Source of the DNA: Amorphophallus konjac
Lineage: Eukaryota > Streptophyta > Magnoliopsida > Alismatales > Araceae
NCBI GenBank assembly: GCA_022559845.1
Contig: JAHNEJ010001346.1
Span: 124,001 to 188,000 of the forward strand
Direction: 5' to 3'
DNA length: 64,000 nt
Shown: one piece after another, positions 10,786-21,938 of the stretch
How the letters are laid out: each line of letters starts with the position of its first letter
Numbering within the stretch: position 1 is the first letter of the stretch
Position numbers and translations under genes: made by a program
Notes under the pieces: model-generated
Seen by the model: only the letters and a program-made list of their open reading frames with translations
Databases searched by the model: none
What the model was told of the DNA's origin: nothing

Positions 10786-12724
10786 AAAAAAAACTCCAAT
10801 TCCCTAACTCCTCTACAACACATCTTTGTTGAGGAGACCTCCTACATCTCCCATGAGTGTGCCCCGACTTACGGGCCACTCATTCAAGGTCCCCTGAGCG
10901 ACCTTCTCTACCCCTCATCTGAGGGGTCCTTCCCTGTATATTCTTTACCATCTTCTTCAGTTTCTTTTTCTTCTTCATCTTCTGTAAATGTCAGTCTAGC
11001 TAGGAATAATAAGTCAAGGGTAGTGCCCAAGAAGAAATCCAAGGGTAGGCAAATTCCCCGTCGGTTCCTTTTGGATCTAGCCTGTAGGTGTCAAACCCTT
11101 CTAGCTATCCCTCACTTGCTAGAAAATCCCATCCAACTGCCTGAAGAAGAGTGTGAGAATGATTGCACGATTGATGAAGGATATGGGGTTTATGAAATCA
11201 CTGACGAGGAATACCCCATTGAAGACGAGGATGAGGAATGTGACGACGCGGCTGACGCCTATGCTAGTGGAATGAGTAGATTTGACGAGCCGTCAGCCGT
11301 TGTAGAGGAGTCTACCAAAGAAATAAAGTTGAGAACTGAGGAAGACCCTAGGATTATCCTCATAAGTGATAATTTGTCATCATCTGAAGAAGAGGCATTA
11401 ATTAAGATTCTTAAGGAATATAGGGACACGCTCGTATGGAGTTATAAGGATATGCCGGGATTAGATTCCACCTTGGTTGAACATCGTCTCACTCTCAAAC
11501 CAGGGTCTATCTCGGTAAAACAACGATTAAGACGTTTCCGCCCACAAATGGCTTTGAAAATGAAGGAAGAGGTCTATAAGCTTCACAAAGCTAGGTTCAT
11601 AAGAGTCGTCCTTTATCCTCAGTGGGTCGCAAACATTGTCCCGGTCATGAAGAAGGATGGAAAGGTGAGAATTTGTATTGACTTCCGGGATCTTAACCGC
11701 GTATGTCCGAAGGATGATTTTCCTTTGCCTCATATTGACGTGTTGATTGATAATACGGCAGGATATGAAACCCTTTCATTCATGGATGGGTTTTCTGGAT
11801 ATAATCAAATCCGTCTGGCAGAAGAAGACCAGGAGAAAACGTCATTCACTACTCCCTGGGGAACTTATTGTTATGTGGTCATGCCATTTGGACTGAAGAA
11901 CGCTGGAGCCACTTACCAAAGGGCTATGATGGCGATATTTCATGACATGATGCACATATATTTGGAGGTCTATGTGGATGATTTGTTGGTAAAATCTAGA
12001 ACTAGGGCAGAACATCCCGAGGTCCTTGCAAAGGTGTTGCAAAGATCGCGTGAGTTTAATTTAAAAATGAATCCAAAAAAATGCGTGTTTAGTGTATCAT
12101 CGGGCAAGTTACTTGGCTTCACTGTGAGCAAAAGGGGTATTGAGATAGATCCCAACAAGGCCAAGGCAATTAGGGATATGCCACCCCCGAAAAATCTGAG
12201 AGAAGTTCGAGGATTAATCGGGAGATTGCAGTTTATCTGTCGCTTTGTGTCTCAACACTCGCAAAGGTGTAGACCTTTCTATGAGTTGACCAAAGTAGGG
12301 ACCAAATTTTGTTGGGATTCCAAGTGTCAGAATGCTTTTGATGGATTGAAGGAATACCTGGCCAACCCACCTGTCCTCACTCCACCTATTCCAGATAAGC
12401 CTTTGATCCTATATATCTCAGTCCTAGACGACTCTGTGAGAGCCGTCCTGGCACAAATCAATGAGGAAGGCAAGGAACGGGCAACCTATTACTTGTCTAA
12501 ACTCCTCAACCCCAGTGAGCGAAAGTACACGGCCATGGAGAAGACCTGTGACGCCCTTGTGTGGGTGGTACAGAAATTGAAACATTACTTTATAGCTCAC
12601 GAAGTCCACTTGATTACTCGGATGAATCCTATCAAATTTCTCTTGGAAAAGTCTATCCTTACTGATAGGCTAGCACGTTGGCAAAGTTTTCTATCTCAGT
12701 TTGACATCACCTATATCCAGCAAA
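10786..12724 (+). pseudogene. RT and RNase H of the Ogre/Tat-like relic, cut by a CACTA element
   Basis: The frame is open from 10786 without a convincing start codon, as expected for an exon joined by splicing. After an acidic linker the RT shows ICIDFRDLNRVCPKDDFPLP (about 11671-11730), FMDGFSGYNQI, MPFGLKNAGATYQ and the catalytic YVDD at 11971-11982. The Ty3-type RNase H follows, from about 12400. At 12724 the frame runs into the CACTA terminus, 10-15 residues after RWQSFLSQFDITY; the ORF that continues to 12894 is transposon sequence. The archaeal-type RNase H and integrase expected next are outside the window. Confidence 0.85.
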
Positions 12725-13667
12725 CACTACCAAAAAAAGCGGGATTTCAGACGGAAAATTCAGACGAAAAATTTTCCGTCGGAATATCAGTCTGCATTTT
12801 AGACGGATTCTGTCGATCAGAATATCCGTTTGAAATTCCAACGTTATTTACAACAAACAATATATCATCTGCATTTAGTCTGAAATATAAATGAAATATC
12901 ATAGATGGTCAGAATTACCGTCTGAAATTTGTAACAGAAGAATTTCCGTCTAAAATCTGTGGGAAAAAATTTCTTTTCCCCAATACACGCACGACCCTCT
13001 CACCGTGCCTCTGCGTCCGGGAGACCGTCACCCACCCTTGCTAGCTCCCGCCTCCGGTTGTCTCCCTCCGAGTCTCCCTCGGCGATCGGAGATCAGCGAC
13101 GGCGGCCGCTCCCCTCCGACGATCGACGATCGGCGATGGCGGAAGCTCTCCCTCTGGTGCCCAGGTATCCCACCGACGGCCCTCTCCCTCTCTCACCGTT
13201 TCCCTCTCCCACTTTCCCTCTCTCATCGTCGATCTCTCTCCAGTGGCCTTCTCTCTGGCACTCTCCCTCTCTCACCGGCCCTCTCCCTCTGACCGGCGCT
13301 CTCCCTCTCCTACTCTCCCTCTACAACCCTCTTCTCCCTCTCCGGCCCTCTCCCTCTCCCTGCGGCGGTCGTCGTCATCGTCACCAGGGCCCGCCTTCTC
13401 TCCCTCTCCCGCCCTCTCTCACTCTCACTGTCACACACGCACATATGCACACACGCACAGGCGCGAACAATGGTGTTTTTTTTTTTTTGGTTCAGGATCC
13501 ATCTGGAGGGTTTGGTGGGGGGTCAGCAGGAGGGGAGGGGCTGCCAGTGGAGGGGGTCACTGGGGGGAGGGGGTTGCGGTGGATGGGGAGGAGGGGGGTT
13601 CTGGTTGGTGGGGGGAGGGCGAGGGGGATGTCGGGCCAGCAGGAGGGGGGTCACTGGGGGGAGGGGG
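12725..13667. mobile_element. CACTA (En/Spm-like) DNA transposon, one end
   Basis: CACTACCAAAAAAAGCGGG starts at 12725, just after the broken RNase H frame. CACTA is the hallmark terminus of this superfamily. From 12748 to about 12955 there are at least six copies, in both orientations, of a TTCCGTCTGAAAT-like motif, as expected for subterminal transposase-binding repeats. The other end is absent because the outer Tat element is inserted at 13668. The sequence before the terminus (AAA at 12722-12724) could be the 3-bp target duplication. No transposase is seen. Confidence 0.7.
12963..13667. other. GC-rich interior of the CACTA fragment
   Basis: About 13000-13480 is a C/T-rich stretch of CTCTCCCTCTC-type simple repeats. 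About 13500-13667 is G-rich and contains a direct repeat of roughly 20 bases (near 13554 and 13649). A 253-codon frame here (12959-13720) is only the reading of these simple repeats and crosses into the next LTR. No gene is supported. Confidence 0.5.
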
Positions 13668-16424
13668 TGTGGACGCACTTTTCGTTTAACAGTTATTTTG
13701 TTCGTTTGTTGGATTATTAAGTGCGTGGACGTGCCAGTCACCGGAGTGACAATTTATTCGGGCTCCGAAGAGCCCATGGTGCGCTCGATCTGACTTCGTC
13801 AGACGATTGTGTGGTTCGTGTCAGGACCGAATCCCGTCGCGCCGTGAAGGTCACGACGTCGTTTACATCCCCCATACGAGGGAATACCCTTGATTAATTG
13901 CCGAAATTAGGGGCCCCGCGGCCGAAAAGAATAATACTAGTTGTGCAAGAGAGATAAGGAAGGATCACACTGAGGGCTGTATTCAGACCACAAACCGTCG
14001 GTCATGTCGGCCACTCGTGGGCCTTTTCATGTTCGGACATGGGTCCGTGAGGTGAAACACAACGAGAAAACCGGGATGAATCCATTCAAATGTCTGCCGA
14101 GCACCCGGCAATTTTTTGTGATGACTCGGAGGGCGTCCGGAACGAGGAACAAACCCGGTCTGATTGAGATGTCGGCCCGGGACTAGGTCGGGACCGGACC
14201 ATGTCGGGATGACTCCCAAGATCCAAGCCCGGCCTGAGAGGGCGGCATTATTGTTCCTTTTACCCCGGGTCCCGGGGGGAGATAGGGCCGCGGTGTGGGC
14301 CCCGGCATCTTTTATCTGGAATTCTCTTGGTTATGTACTCCAATTTCTGGCCTACGGTTTATTATTTCCTTAGGTGTTTGTCCCGGATGATTCTTCTTCT
14401 TTTACTCATTGTTATCATTATCATTATTATTTATTTATTATATTTTTTTATCTTCTTATTGCCCCTCCCGCCTCTTTTATTATGATTAATGTTGCACATT
14501 CGGAGTCCTTTAATGAGCACATTTTCTTTTGATTTATTTGCCATTTGTTAAGGCCATTATCATGTTGTATATATGCATAAGTGTGGTGTGTCGGCGAAGG
14601 GAAGGTAAGAGTGTACCGCTGAGAGGCCCAGAGGGGAGCGTGCCGGCGAAGGACAAAAAAGGGTGTACCGCTGAGGGCACAAAAAGGGGTGCCGGTGAAG
14701 GTTATGAAAGCAAGGGTGTGCCGCTGAGGGGAGCGTACCGTTGAAGGTGGGGGATAGGGTGTACCGCTGGGGGGCATCAAGGTGTGCCGGCCAAAGGAAT
14801 TGGGGTGTACCGCTGAGGGTTCAAGAGGCGTGCCGCTGGGGAAGGGATTTGGTGAGCGGTCCGGTTGATTAAAATGCACCGTTGAAGGGCCAATCGGAAC
14901 GTGATGGTGGAGGTTCGATCAGTTTTCGATTATTTATTTTAAGGCTTTTCTTTTCTTCTTGTCTTAACCCTTGTGTAGTTTCATATAAAATCCCTCCCGT
15001 GTTTGTTCTCTTGGTTCGGTTCGGTCTCTTTTCTTGCGGGTCGGGTTTTCGGGCGGCCAGGTGGTTAATTAGCTTAGTTCAATTCTCGTCGGGGTGCCGG
15101 CAGTAATTTGATGAGTTGGAAGGTTTCATTAGTTATTCTGCTTGTTTGTTGCCTCCTTTTGCCTTTTTTAATTGTTTATTAATATCTCACAAAAAATTCG
15201 GCAGCATCTCCCCTTAACCCGAGGCGTAAGGGAGATAAAGGGAGCACGCCCACATGGAGTGGCGGAACCCGACAACTGGAGGTGGGCCCCCGGGGGAGCA
15301 ACACCTTTATAGAACCTCGAAAAACGTGAAGGAAGGGGCTCGGAGGCGAGGCCAAGGAGTGGGCTGCTGAGAGGCTGAAGGGTGTGCCGCTAAAGGCCAT
15401 AAGGTAAGTGTACCGGCCAAGGGCCAATTGGAGTGTGCCGGCCAAGGGGTAACAGAGTGTGGGTGTGCCGCTGAGGGCAGAAAGGAGTGTGCCGCTGGGG
15501 GCAAATGGGGGTGTACCGCTGAGGGCTATTGGGTGTGTGCCGCTGAAGGCTGATCTGGGTGTGTCGCTGAAGGCAGATCTGGGTGTGTGCCGCTGAAGGC
15601 TGATCTGGGTGTGTCGCTGAAGGCTGGAAAGGTGTGCCGGCCAAGGGCCGGAAAGGTGCACCGCTGGGAGGCTTAAAAGGGTTGCAAGCAACTGGGGGGG
15701 ATTTGGTGGCTGTTCAGGAAAAGAGGAAGAAAGACAGGGGATTTCGAGGCCGGGAGTGGCCTATTAGTAACTGAGCGGTTGGGAAGAAAGAAGGGTACCT
15801 CCCCTTCTCCTCAAGCCCGGGAACACGGTAGATGGCCATGGAAGGGAGTGAGGAGCTCACGGAGCCAAGGCTAACAGAAGGGGGAAACCTACATCGACGT
15901 GGAGGACCCTAAAGACGCCAGAGGAATGAAGAGACAGAGGGAGGAACGGATTGTCCGTCAAAAAGCCCGCAAAGCTTAGCATAAAACATCGAAGATCGAA
16001 GAGAAACCCGGAGAGGGTGGTTTTCATTCATGAGAATCAAGAGGGCGTGGCCCTACATATATATTGCAAAAGCAAACCCCCAGATGGGGCCATGGACAAA
16101 AGGGAGAAGGACAAAGAACTCCCAGGAGGAATGGGATACAAGAGAGACGAAAACATCCAGGCCTAAGACATTGGCCACTATCCCCAACCCTTTCCCCCAA
16201 TACAACAAGCTCTCCCTCTCTTACTCTTGTTTCTTCCCGGTGGCCGTCGGACGGAGCACAGGCCGGGAGGGCCTCTTCTTCTCTTCTTTCTTCTCCTCTT
16301 TCTCCTGTGCGTGCCCTCTACTGTTGGAACCTCTTCTCCTCTCTCTGTTCGTCTCTCGCCGTTCTCCTCTCTGTGTGTCCCCTGTCTCCCCCTTTCTCCT
16401 TCTTTTTTGTGTTTTAACAGGAGG

Positions 16425-16432
16425 CTTTTATA
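16425..16432 (-). promoter_or_regulatory. TATA box in the outer 3' LTR
   Basis: Reads TATAAAAG on the - strand. It matches the boxes at 19363-19370 and 42868-42875. Being in a 3' LTR it is not expected to drive the element. Confidence 0.5.
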
Positions 16433-16548
16433 CTCCCAGCCACCGACGACTTCGAGCACGACCGTCGAAGGCGGGAAGCCGACTGTGATGATGGGTTTGA
16501 CCTGCCCCTGTACTGGCTGTCAGTGGGGTAGGCTACGTGGCCCAACGA

Positions 16549-16553
16549 CCAGC
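16549..16553. repeat. Target-site duplication CCAGC, left copy
   Basis: CCAGC directly precedes the inner element at 16554 and is repeated at 43665-43669 directly after it. The interrupted LTR resumes at 43670 with the bases that follow CCAGC in the uninterrupted LTR copies. This proves the insertion event and defines the element ends. Confidence 0.95.
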
Positions 16554-19500
16554 TGTGGACGCACTTTTCGTTTATCAATTGTTTTGTTCGTTTGTTGGAT
16601 TATTAAGTGCGTGGGCGTGCCAGTCACCGGAGTGACAATTTATTCGGGCTCCGAAGAGCCCATGGTGCGCTCGATCTGACTTCGTCAGGCGATTGTGTGG
16701 TTCGTGTCGGGACCGAATCCCGTCGCGCCATGAAGGTCACGACGTCATTTACATCCCCCATACGAGGGAATACCCTTGATTAATTGCCGAAACTAGGGGC
16801 CCCGCGGCCGAAAAGAATAATACTAGTTGTGCAAGAGAGATAAGGAAGGATCACACTGAGGGCTGTGTTCAGACCACAAACCGTCGGTCATGTCGGCCAC
16901 TCGTGGGCCTTTTCATGTTCGGACATGGGTCCGTGAGGTGAAACACAACGAGAAAACCGGGATGAATCCATTCAAATGTCTGCCGAGCACCCGGCAATTT
17001 TTGTGATGACTCGGAGGGCGTCCGGAACGAGGAACAAACCCGGTCTGATTGAGATGTCGGCCCGAGACTAGGTCGGGACCGGACCATGTCGGGATGACTC
17101 CCAAGATCCGAGCCCGGCCTGAGAGGGCGGCATTATTGTTCCTTTTACCCCGGGTCCCGGGGGGAGATAGGGCTGCGGTGTGGGCTCCGGCATCTTTTAT
17201 CTGGAGTTCTCTTGGTTATGTACTCCAATTTCTGGCCTACGGTTTATTATTTCCTTAGGTGTTTGTCCCGGATGATTCTTCTTCTTTTACTCATTGTTAT
17301 CATTATCATTATTATTTATTTATTATATTTTTTTTCTTCTTATTGCCCCTCCCGCCTCTTTTATTTTGATTAATGTTGCACATTCGGAGTCCTTTAATGA
17401 GCACATTTTCTTTTGATTTATTTGCCATTTGTTAAGGCCATTATCATGTTGTATATATGCATAAGTGTGGTGTGTCGGCGAAGGGAAGGTAAGAGTGTAC
17501 CGCTGAGAGGCCCAGAGGGGAGCGTGCCGGCGAAGGACAAAAAAAGGGTGTACCGCTGAGGGCACAAAAAGGAGTGCCGGTGAAGGTTATGAAAGCGAGG
17601 GTGTGCCGCTGAGGGCAGCGTACCGCTGAAGGTGGGGGATAGGGTGTACCGCTAGGGGGGCATCAAGGTATGCCGGCCAAAGGAATTGGGGTGTACCGCT
17701 GAGGGTTCAAGAGGCGTGCCGCTGGGGAAGGGATTTGGTGAGCGGTCCGGTTGATTAAAATGCGCCGTTGAAGGGCCAATCGGAACGTGGTGATGGAGGT
17801 TCGATCAGTTTTCGATTATTTTAAGGCTTTTCTTTTCTTCTTGTCTTAACCCTTGTGTAGTTTTTTTTTTTTATATAAAATTCCTCCCGTGTTTGTTCTC
17901 TTGGTTCGGTTCGGTCTCTTTTCTTGCGGGTCGGGTTTTCGGGCGGCCAGGTGGTTAATTAGCTTAGTTCAATTCTCGTCGGGGTGCCGGCAGTAATTTG
18001 ATGAGTTGGAAGGTTTCATTAGTTATTCTGCTCGTTTGTTGCCTCCTTTTGCCTCTTTTAATTGTTTATTAATATCTCACAAAAAATTCGGCAGCATCTC
18101 CCCTTAACCCGGGGCGTAAGGGAGATAAAGGGAGCACGCCCACATGGAGTGGCGGAACCCGACAACTGGAGGTGGGCCCCCGGGGGAGCAACACCTTTAT
18201 AGAACCTCGGAAAACGTGAAGGAAGGGGCTCGGAGGCGAGGCCAAGGAGTGGGCTGCTGAGAGGCTGAAGGGTGTGCTGCTAAAGGCCATAAGGTGAGTG
18301 TACCGGCCAAGGGCCAATTGGAGTGTGCCGGCCAAGGGGTAACAGAGTGTGGGTGTGCCGCTGAGGGCAGAAAGGAGTGTGCCGCTGGGGGCAAATAGGG
18401 GTGTACCGCTGAGGGCTATTGGGTGTGTGTCGCTGAAGGCTGAACTGGGTGTGTCGCTGAAGGCAGATCTGGGTGTGTGCCGCTGAAGGCTGATCTGGGT
18501 GTGTCGCTGAAGGCAGATCTGGGTGTGTGCCGCTGAAGGCTGATCTGGGTGTGTCGCTGAAGGCAGATCTGGGTGTGTGCCGCTGAGGGCTGAGCTGGGT
18601 GTGCCGGCCAAGGGCCGGAAAGGTGCACCGCTGGGAGGCTTAAAAGGGTTGCAAGCAACTGGGGGGGGGGAATTTGGTGGCTGTTCAGGAAAAGAGGAAG
18701 AAAGATAGGGGATTTCAAGGCCGGGGGTGGCCTATTAGTAACTGAGCGGTTGGGAAGAAAGAAGGGTACCTCCCCTTCTCCTCAAGCCCGGGAACATGGT
18801 AGATGGCCATGGAAGGGAGTGAGGAGCTCACGGAGCCAAGGCTGACAGAAGGGGGAAACCTACATCGACGTGGAGGACCCTAAAGACGCCGGAGGAATGA
18901 AGAAACAGAGGGAGGAACAGATTGTCCGTCGAAAAGCCCGCAAAGCCTAACATAAAACATCGAAGATCGAAGAGAAACCCGGAGAGGGTGGTTTTCATTC
19001 ATGAGAATCAAGAGGGCGTGGCCCTACATATATATTACAAAAGCAAACCCCCAGATGGGGCCATGGACAAAAGGGAGAAGGACAAAGAACCCCCAGGAGG
19101 AATGGGATGCAAGAGAGATGAAAACATCCGGGTCTAAGACATTGGCCACTATCCCCAACCCTTTCCCCCAATACAACAAGCTCTCTCTCTCTTACTCTTG
19201 TTTCTTCCCGGTGGCCGTTGGACGGAGCACAGGCCGGGGGGGCCTCTTCTTCTCTTCTTTCTTCTCCTCTTTCTCCTGTGTGTGCCCTCTACTGTTGGAA
19301 CCTCTTCTCCTCTCTCTGTTCGTCTCTCCCGTTCTCCTCCTTTTTTGTGTTTTAACAGGAGGCTTTTATACTCCCAGCCACCGACGACTTCGAGCACGAC
19401 CGTCGAAGGCGGGAAGCCGGCTGTGATGATGGGTTTGACCTGCCCCTGTACTGGCTGTCAGTGGGGTAGGCTACGTGGCCCAACGACCAGCTGCCACCTC

Positions 19501-20130
19501 AGACGGCTCCACTGCGCGCCAAGGATGTGTAGGGCATGGGCCTCACGTCGCCCGTTGAAAGAGCTTCACCGCTGTGCCGTTGAAGGGCTAAATAAGCGTG
19601 CCGCTGTAGTGCCAAAAGGGCGTACCGCTGGAGCCCCGGATGGGCGTGCCATTGAACGGCCTGAAGGGTGTGCCGCTGGGGACCCTACAGGGTGTGTCGC
19701 TGAAGACCCCCCAGGGGGCGTGCCGTTGAACCCCAAAGGGGGTGTGCCGCTGAAGACCCCCCCATGGGGGTGTGCCGGTGAAGACCCCCCTATGGGGGTG
19801 TGCCGGTGAACCCCCTTGGGGGTGTGCCGGTGAACCCCCATAGGGTGTGCCGGCGAGGGCCGTGGCAGGGTGTGCCGCTGAAGGGAGCGTGCCGCTGGAG
19901 GGTTCTACCAGGGCGTGTCGCTGGGGCCTCAACTGGGCGTGCCGCTGAAGGGCTAAATGGGCGATTTTGAGCCCATTGTGAGCATGAGTTGTGGCCCATT
20001 TGATTTTCTTCGAGGCCCACGGGCTGTGGAGCCTTTTGTGCTTGATTTCCCCGGGGGTTTCTTCACTCGGCGCCGTCGTTGATGCTGGGCTGAGCATGAC
20101 ATTTTGGATGTGCAATTTTCGGTGTCCACA
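16554..20130 (-). repeat. 3' LTR of the inner Tat element
   Basis: 3577 bp, TGTGGAC to GTCCACA, flanked on the left by CCAGC. It carries mini-repeat clusters at about 17465-17770, 18260-18640 and 19560-19960 and a - strand TATA box at 19363-19370. By eye it is almost identical to 40057-43664, the main difference being copy number in the GTGCCG clusters. The insertion is therefore recent. Confidence 0.93.
19560..19960. repeat. GTGCCG mini-repeat cluster in an LTR
   Basis: Some twenty spaced copies of a GTGCCGCTGAAGG-like word (also GTGCCGGTGAAG) separated by 10-25 variable bases, several of them short palindromes such as CCCCATGGGG. Equivalent clusters lie at 43070-43500 and 43740-44270, with more units in the latter. 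Confidence 0.75.
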
Positions 20131-20150
20131 AATGCCCCCCACCCACGGGT
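20131..20150 (-). other. Polypurine tract of the inner Tat element
   Basis: On the - strand the 20 bases before the 3' LTR read ACCCGTGGGTGGGGGGCATT. The G-rich core GGGTGGGGGG is where plus-strand DNA synthesis should be primed. It supports the - orientation. Confidence 0.8.
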
Positions 20151-20204
20151 AGCGTAGGCGAAGGATGAGCCGGGCGGTGCCCGTGGGTGTCTTCGTCTCT
20201 TCTC

Positions 20205-20830
20205 TCTTTGTCGATGCCGACGATGCGTCGAGAGCTGACCTGGTTTGTTGTCTCTTAGTCTCTTCATCAGTGCCGACGAGGTGTCGGGGACTGAAGCTTT
20301 GTCGGTCTCTTAGTCTCTTCGCCAGTGCCGACAGGATGTCGGGAGCTGACCTGGTTTGTTGTCTCTTAGTCTCTTCATCAGTGCCGACGGAATGCCGGGA
20401 GCTGAAGCAGTGTGTTGTCTCTTCGTCAGTGCCGACGGGGCGCCGGGAACCGACCTGGCCTCTTGGTCTCTTGGTCTCTTTGTTTCTTCGTCAGTGCCGA
20501 CAGGATGCCGAGAACTGACATGCTTTTTGTCTCTTAGTCTCTTGGTCTCTTCGTCGACAGGGTGCCGGGAGCTGACCTGGCTTGTTGTTTCCTGGTCTCT
20601 TCGTCAGTGCCGACAGGATGCCGGGAACTGACATGCTTTGTTGATCTCTTAGTCTCTTCGTCAGTGTCGACAGGGTGCCGAGAACTGACATGCTTTGTTG
20701 TCTCTTAGTCTCTTCGTCAGTGTCGACAGGGTGCCGAGAACTGACATGCTTGATTGATCTCTTAGTCTCTTGGTCTCTTGGTCTCTTTGTCAGTGCTGAC
20801 AGGACGTCGGGAACTGACCTGCTTTGTTGA
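20205..20830. repeat. TCTCTT/GTCAGTGCCGAC tandem array, inner copy
   Basis: Around ten degenerate units of about 55-65 bp, each with TCTCTTAGTCTCTTCGTCAG, GTGCCGACAGG and GGAACTGAC. The outer copy carries a longer version at about 44525-45555, with additional units inserted in its left half. Confidence 0.75.
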
Positions 20831-21130
20831 TCTCTTCGTCTTTTCTTGTTCTTCTTTCTTCTTGTACCATATTACCGATATAAGCGCCCTTTCGGGTTTT
20901 CGCCGGTACCGGCCCCCCTCTTGCTTTTGCCCACGCGCCCTTTCTGGTTTTCACGTGGCGGGGTACCCAATTTTGCCCGTAGCGCCCTTTCGGGTTTTCG
21001 CCACAGCCGGGTTATTGCCATTTTTACCCTTGTCCCGGTGTAGGGACAAGTCCGGCGGGGTATCTCTATTTTTAACCCCATTTTATTTTATTATATATAT
21101 ATATATATTTTTTTGACGAGTGATATGCAA

Positions 21131-21390
21131 GTGTCGGCTGGGGCACGAAGCCTTGCGCCGGAAGGTAAGGTTCACTCGTTGGCAAGAATAGAATGCCAGC
21201 GCAACGGGAGAATCTGTGCCGATTCGGACGTAAGGTCCGTAATGGCAATATTGTGCGGAGTGGGTGGCTAGGGCACGGGGCCTTGCGCCGGAAAGGGACT
21301 TATTCGTTGGCAAGGGGCTAATGCCAACGCAAAGGTAGAGATTCTGCCAATCCAGGCGTAAGGCCCGTGATGGCGATATTGTATGGCGTG
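21131..21390. repeat. 130-bp tandem duplication
   Basis: Two imperfect copies of 130 bp, each with a GGGCACG...GGCCTTGCGCCGGAA-like block (21141 and 21271) and a TGATGGCGATATTGT-like end. The outer copy has the same pair near 45863 and 45993. Confidence 0.75.
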
Positions 21391-21927
21391 GGTGGTAGCT
21401 GAGGCCCGAGGCGATGTGCCAGAGACGGGCTTGTTTTGGTGGTAGGGTAGTGACCCTATGACAAGGATAGAGCCACAGGGGTAGAGTCGTCTTTGCTGGT
21501 GTGGACGTTCGTCTGATTGGGATCGTGGGGATGGAATGTCTTCCCCGGGGGCATTTATTATTGTGTGTTGCCGACCTGCTCCTTCGCACACGTGAGTGGA
21601 TGAGCATATGAGCGTAGGCATATATGTAGGTATATATATATTTATCTATTTAATATCTTACATATACTCCTGCTTCCTCCTTTTTTATTTTTATTTTCTC
21701 CTTTTATTTCCCTCATCTCTCTTTTTTTTATCCCCTTTTTATCTCCTTCTATTTTTTTTCCTTCATTTCCTCTTCTTCTTTCTTTTTCTCTTTTTTGTAT
21801 CTTCTCTCCCCTTTTTATATCTTTCATTTTCCCCCTTTCTTCTTATTTTATTCTTTCTTTTGTTCTTTCTTTCTTTCTCTCTTCTTTTTTTCTTTTTTTT
21901 TTCTCTCTTTTTTTCTCTTCTTTTTTT

Positions 21928-21938
21928 TATATAAAGAG
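21928..21938 (+). promoter_or_regulatory. TATA box of the antisense gene, inner copy
   Basis: TATATAAAGAG follows a pyrimidine tract of more than 250 bases and lies about 1.17 kb before the start codon at 23104. The outer copy has TATAAATAG in the same place (46692) at nearly the same distance. This supports a + strand promoter independent of the LTR. The transcription start near 21960 is inferred. Confidence 0.6.

Larger units (their letters stand above)
8741..12724 (+). mobile_element. Ogre/Tat-like Ty3 retrotransposon relic
   Basis: A + strand Ty3/gypsy fragment with the order protease, G-patch motif, apparent intron, RT and RNase H. The gag start and 5' LTR lie beyond the LARD, to the left of the window. 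The rest of RNase H, the integrase and the 3' LTR lie beyond the CACTA and the Tat elements, to the right. The domain order, the G-patch after protease and the gap between protease and RT are typical of the Ogre/Tat group. Three in-frame stops and two insertions show it is dead and older than its guests. It is richer in A and T than its neighbours. Confidence 0.8.
13668..16553 (-). repeat. 3' LTR of the outer Tat element, first piece
   Basis: Starts TGTGGACGCAC and matches 16554 onward and 40057 onward. It stops at the CCAGC target site (16549-16553), where the inner element entered. Contents: GTGCCG mini-repeat clusters at about 14576-14880 and 15370-15670, and a - strand TATA box at 16425-16432. 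Together with 43670-44444 it makes an LTR of about 3.66 kb. Confidence 0.9.
20151..21927. other. Repeat-rich spacer upstream of the inner antisense gene
   Basis: No credible coding frame. In order it holds: a degenerate array built on TCTCTT and GTCAGTGCCGAC with about 55-65 bp spacing (about 20205-20830); three copies of a CGCCCTTTCGGGTTTTCG-like block (20885-21010); two 130-bp repeats (from about 21131); and a long C/T tract (about 21660-21927) leading into a TATA box. Confidence 0.7.

Noticed and set aside
12725..12894. Extension of the relic RT-RNase H frame to 12894.
   Set aside because: From 12725 on the sequence is the CACTA end, so the last 57 codons are a chance read-through.
13663..13667. 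GGGGG as the target-site duplication of the outer Tat element.
   Set aside because: It is within a long G-rich stretch and the other side is outside the window, so it cannot be verified.
12959..13720. 253-codon frame in the CACTA fragment as a host or transposase gene.
   Set aside because: It translates CTCTCCCTC and G-rich simple repeats and runs on into the Tat LTR. No transposase motif is present.
20131..20150. The bases after the left LTR as a primer-binding site, which would make the Tat elements + strand.
   Set aside because: They do not begin with TGG and they are C-rich, as a polypurine tract read backwards. A true primer-binding site beginning TGG is found at the other end (40035-40052), and gag-pol runs on the - strand.
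21596..21934. Membrane protein frame rich in Phe and Leu (also 46334-47025 and 29738-30263).
   Set aside because: These are translations of C/T simple sequence. They change frame and length between the copies and have no conserved residues.
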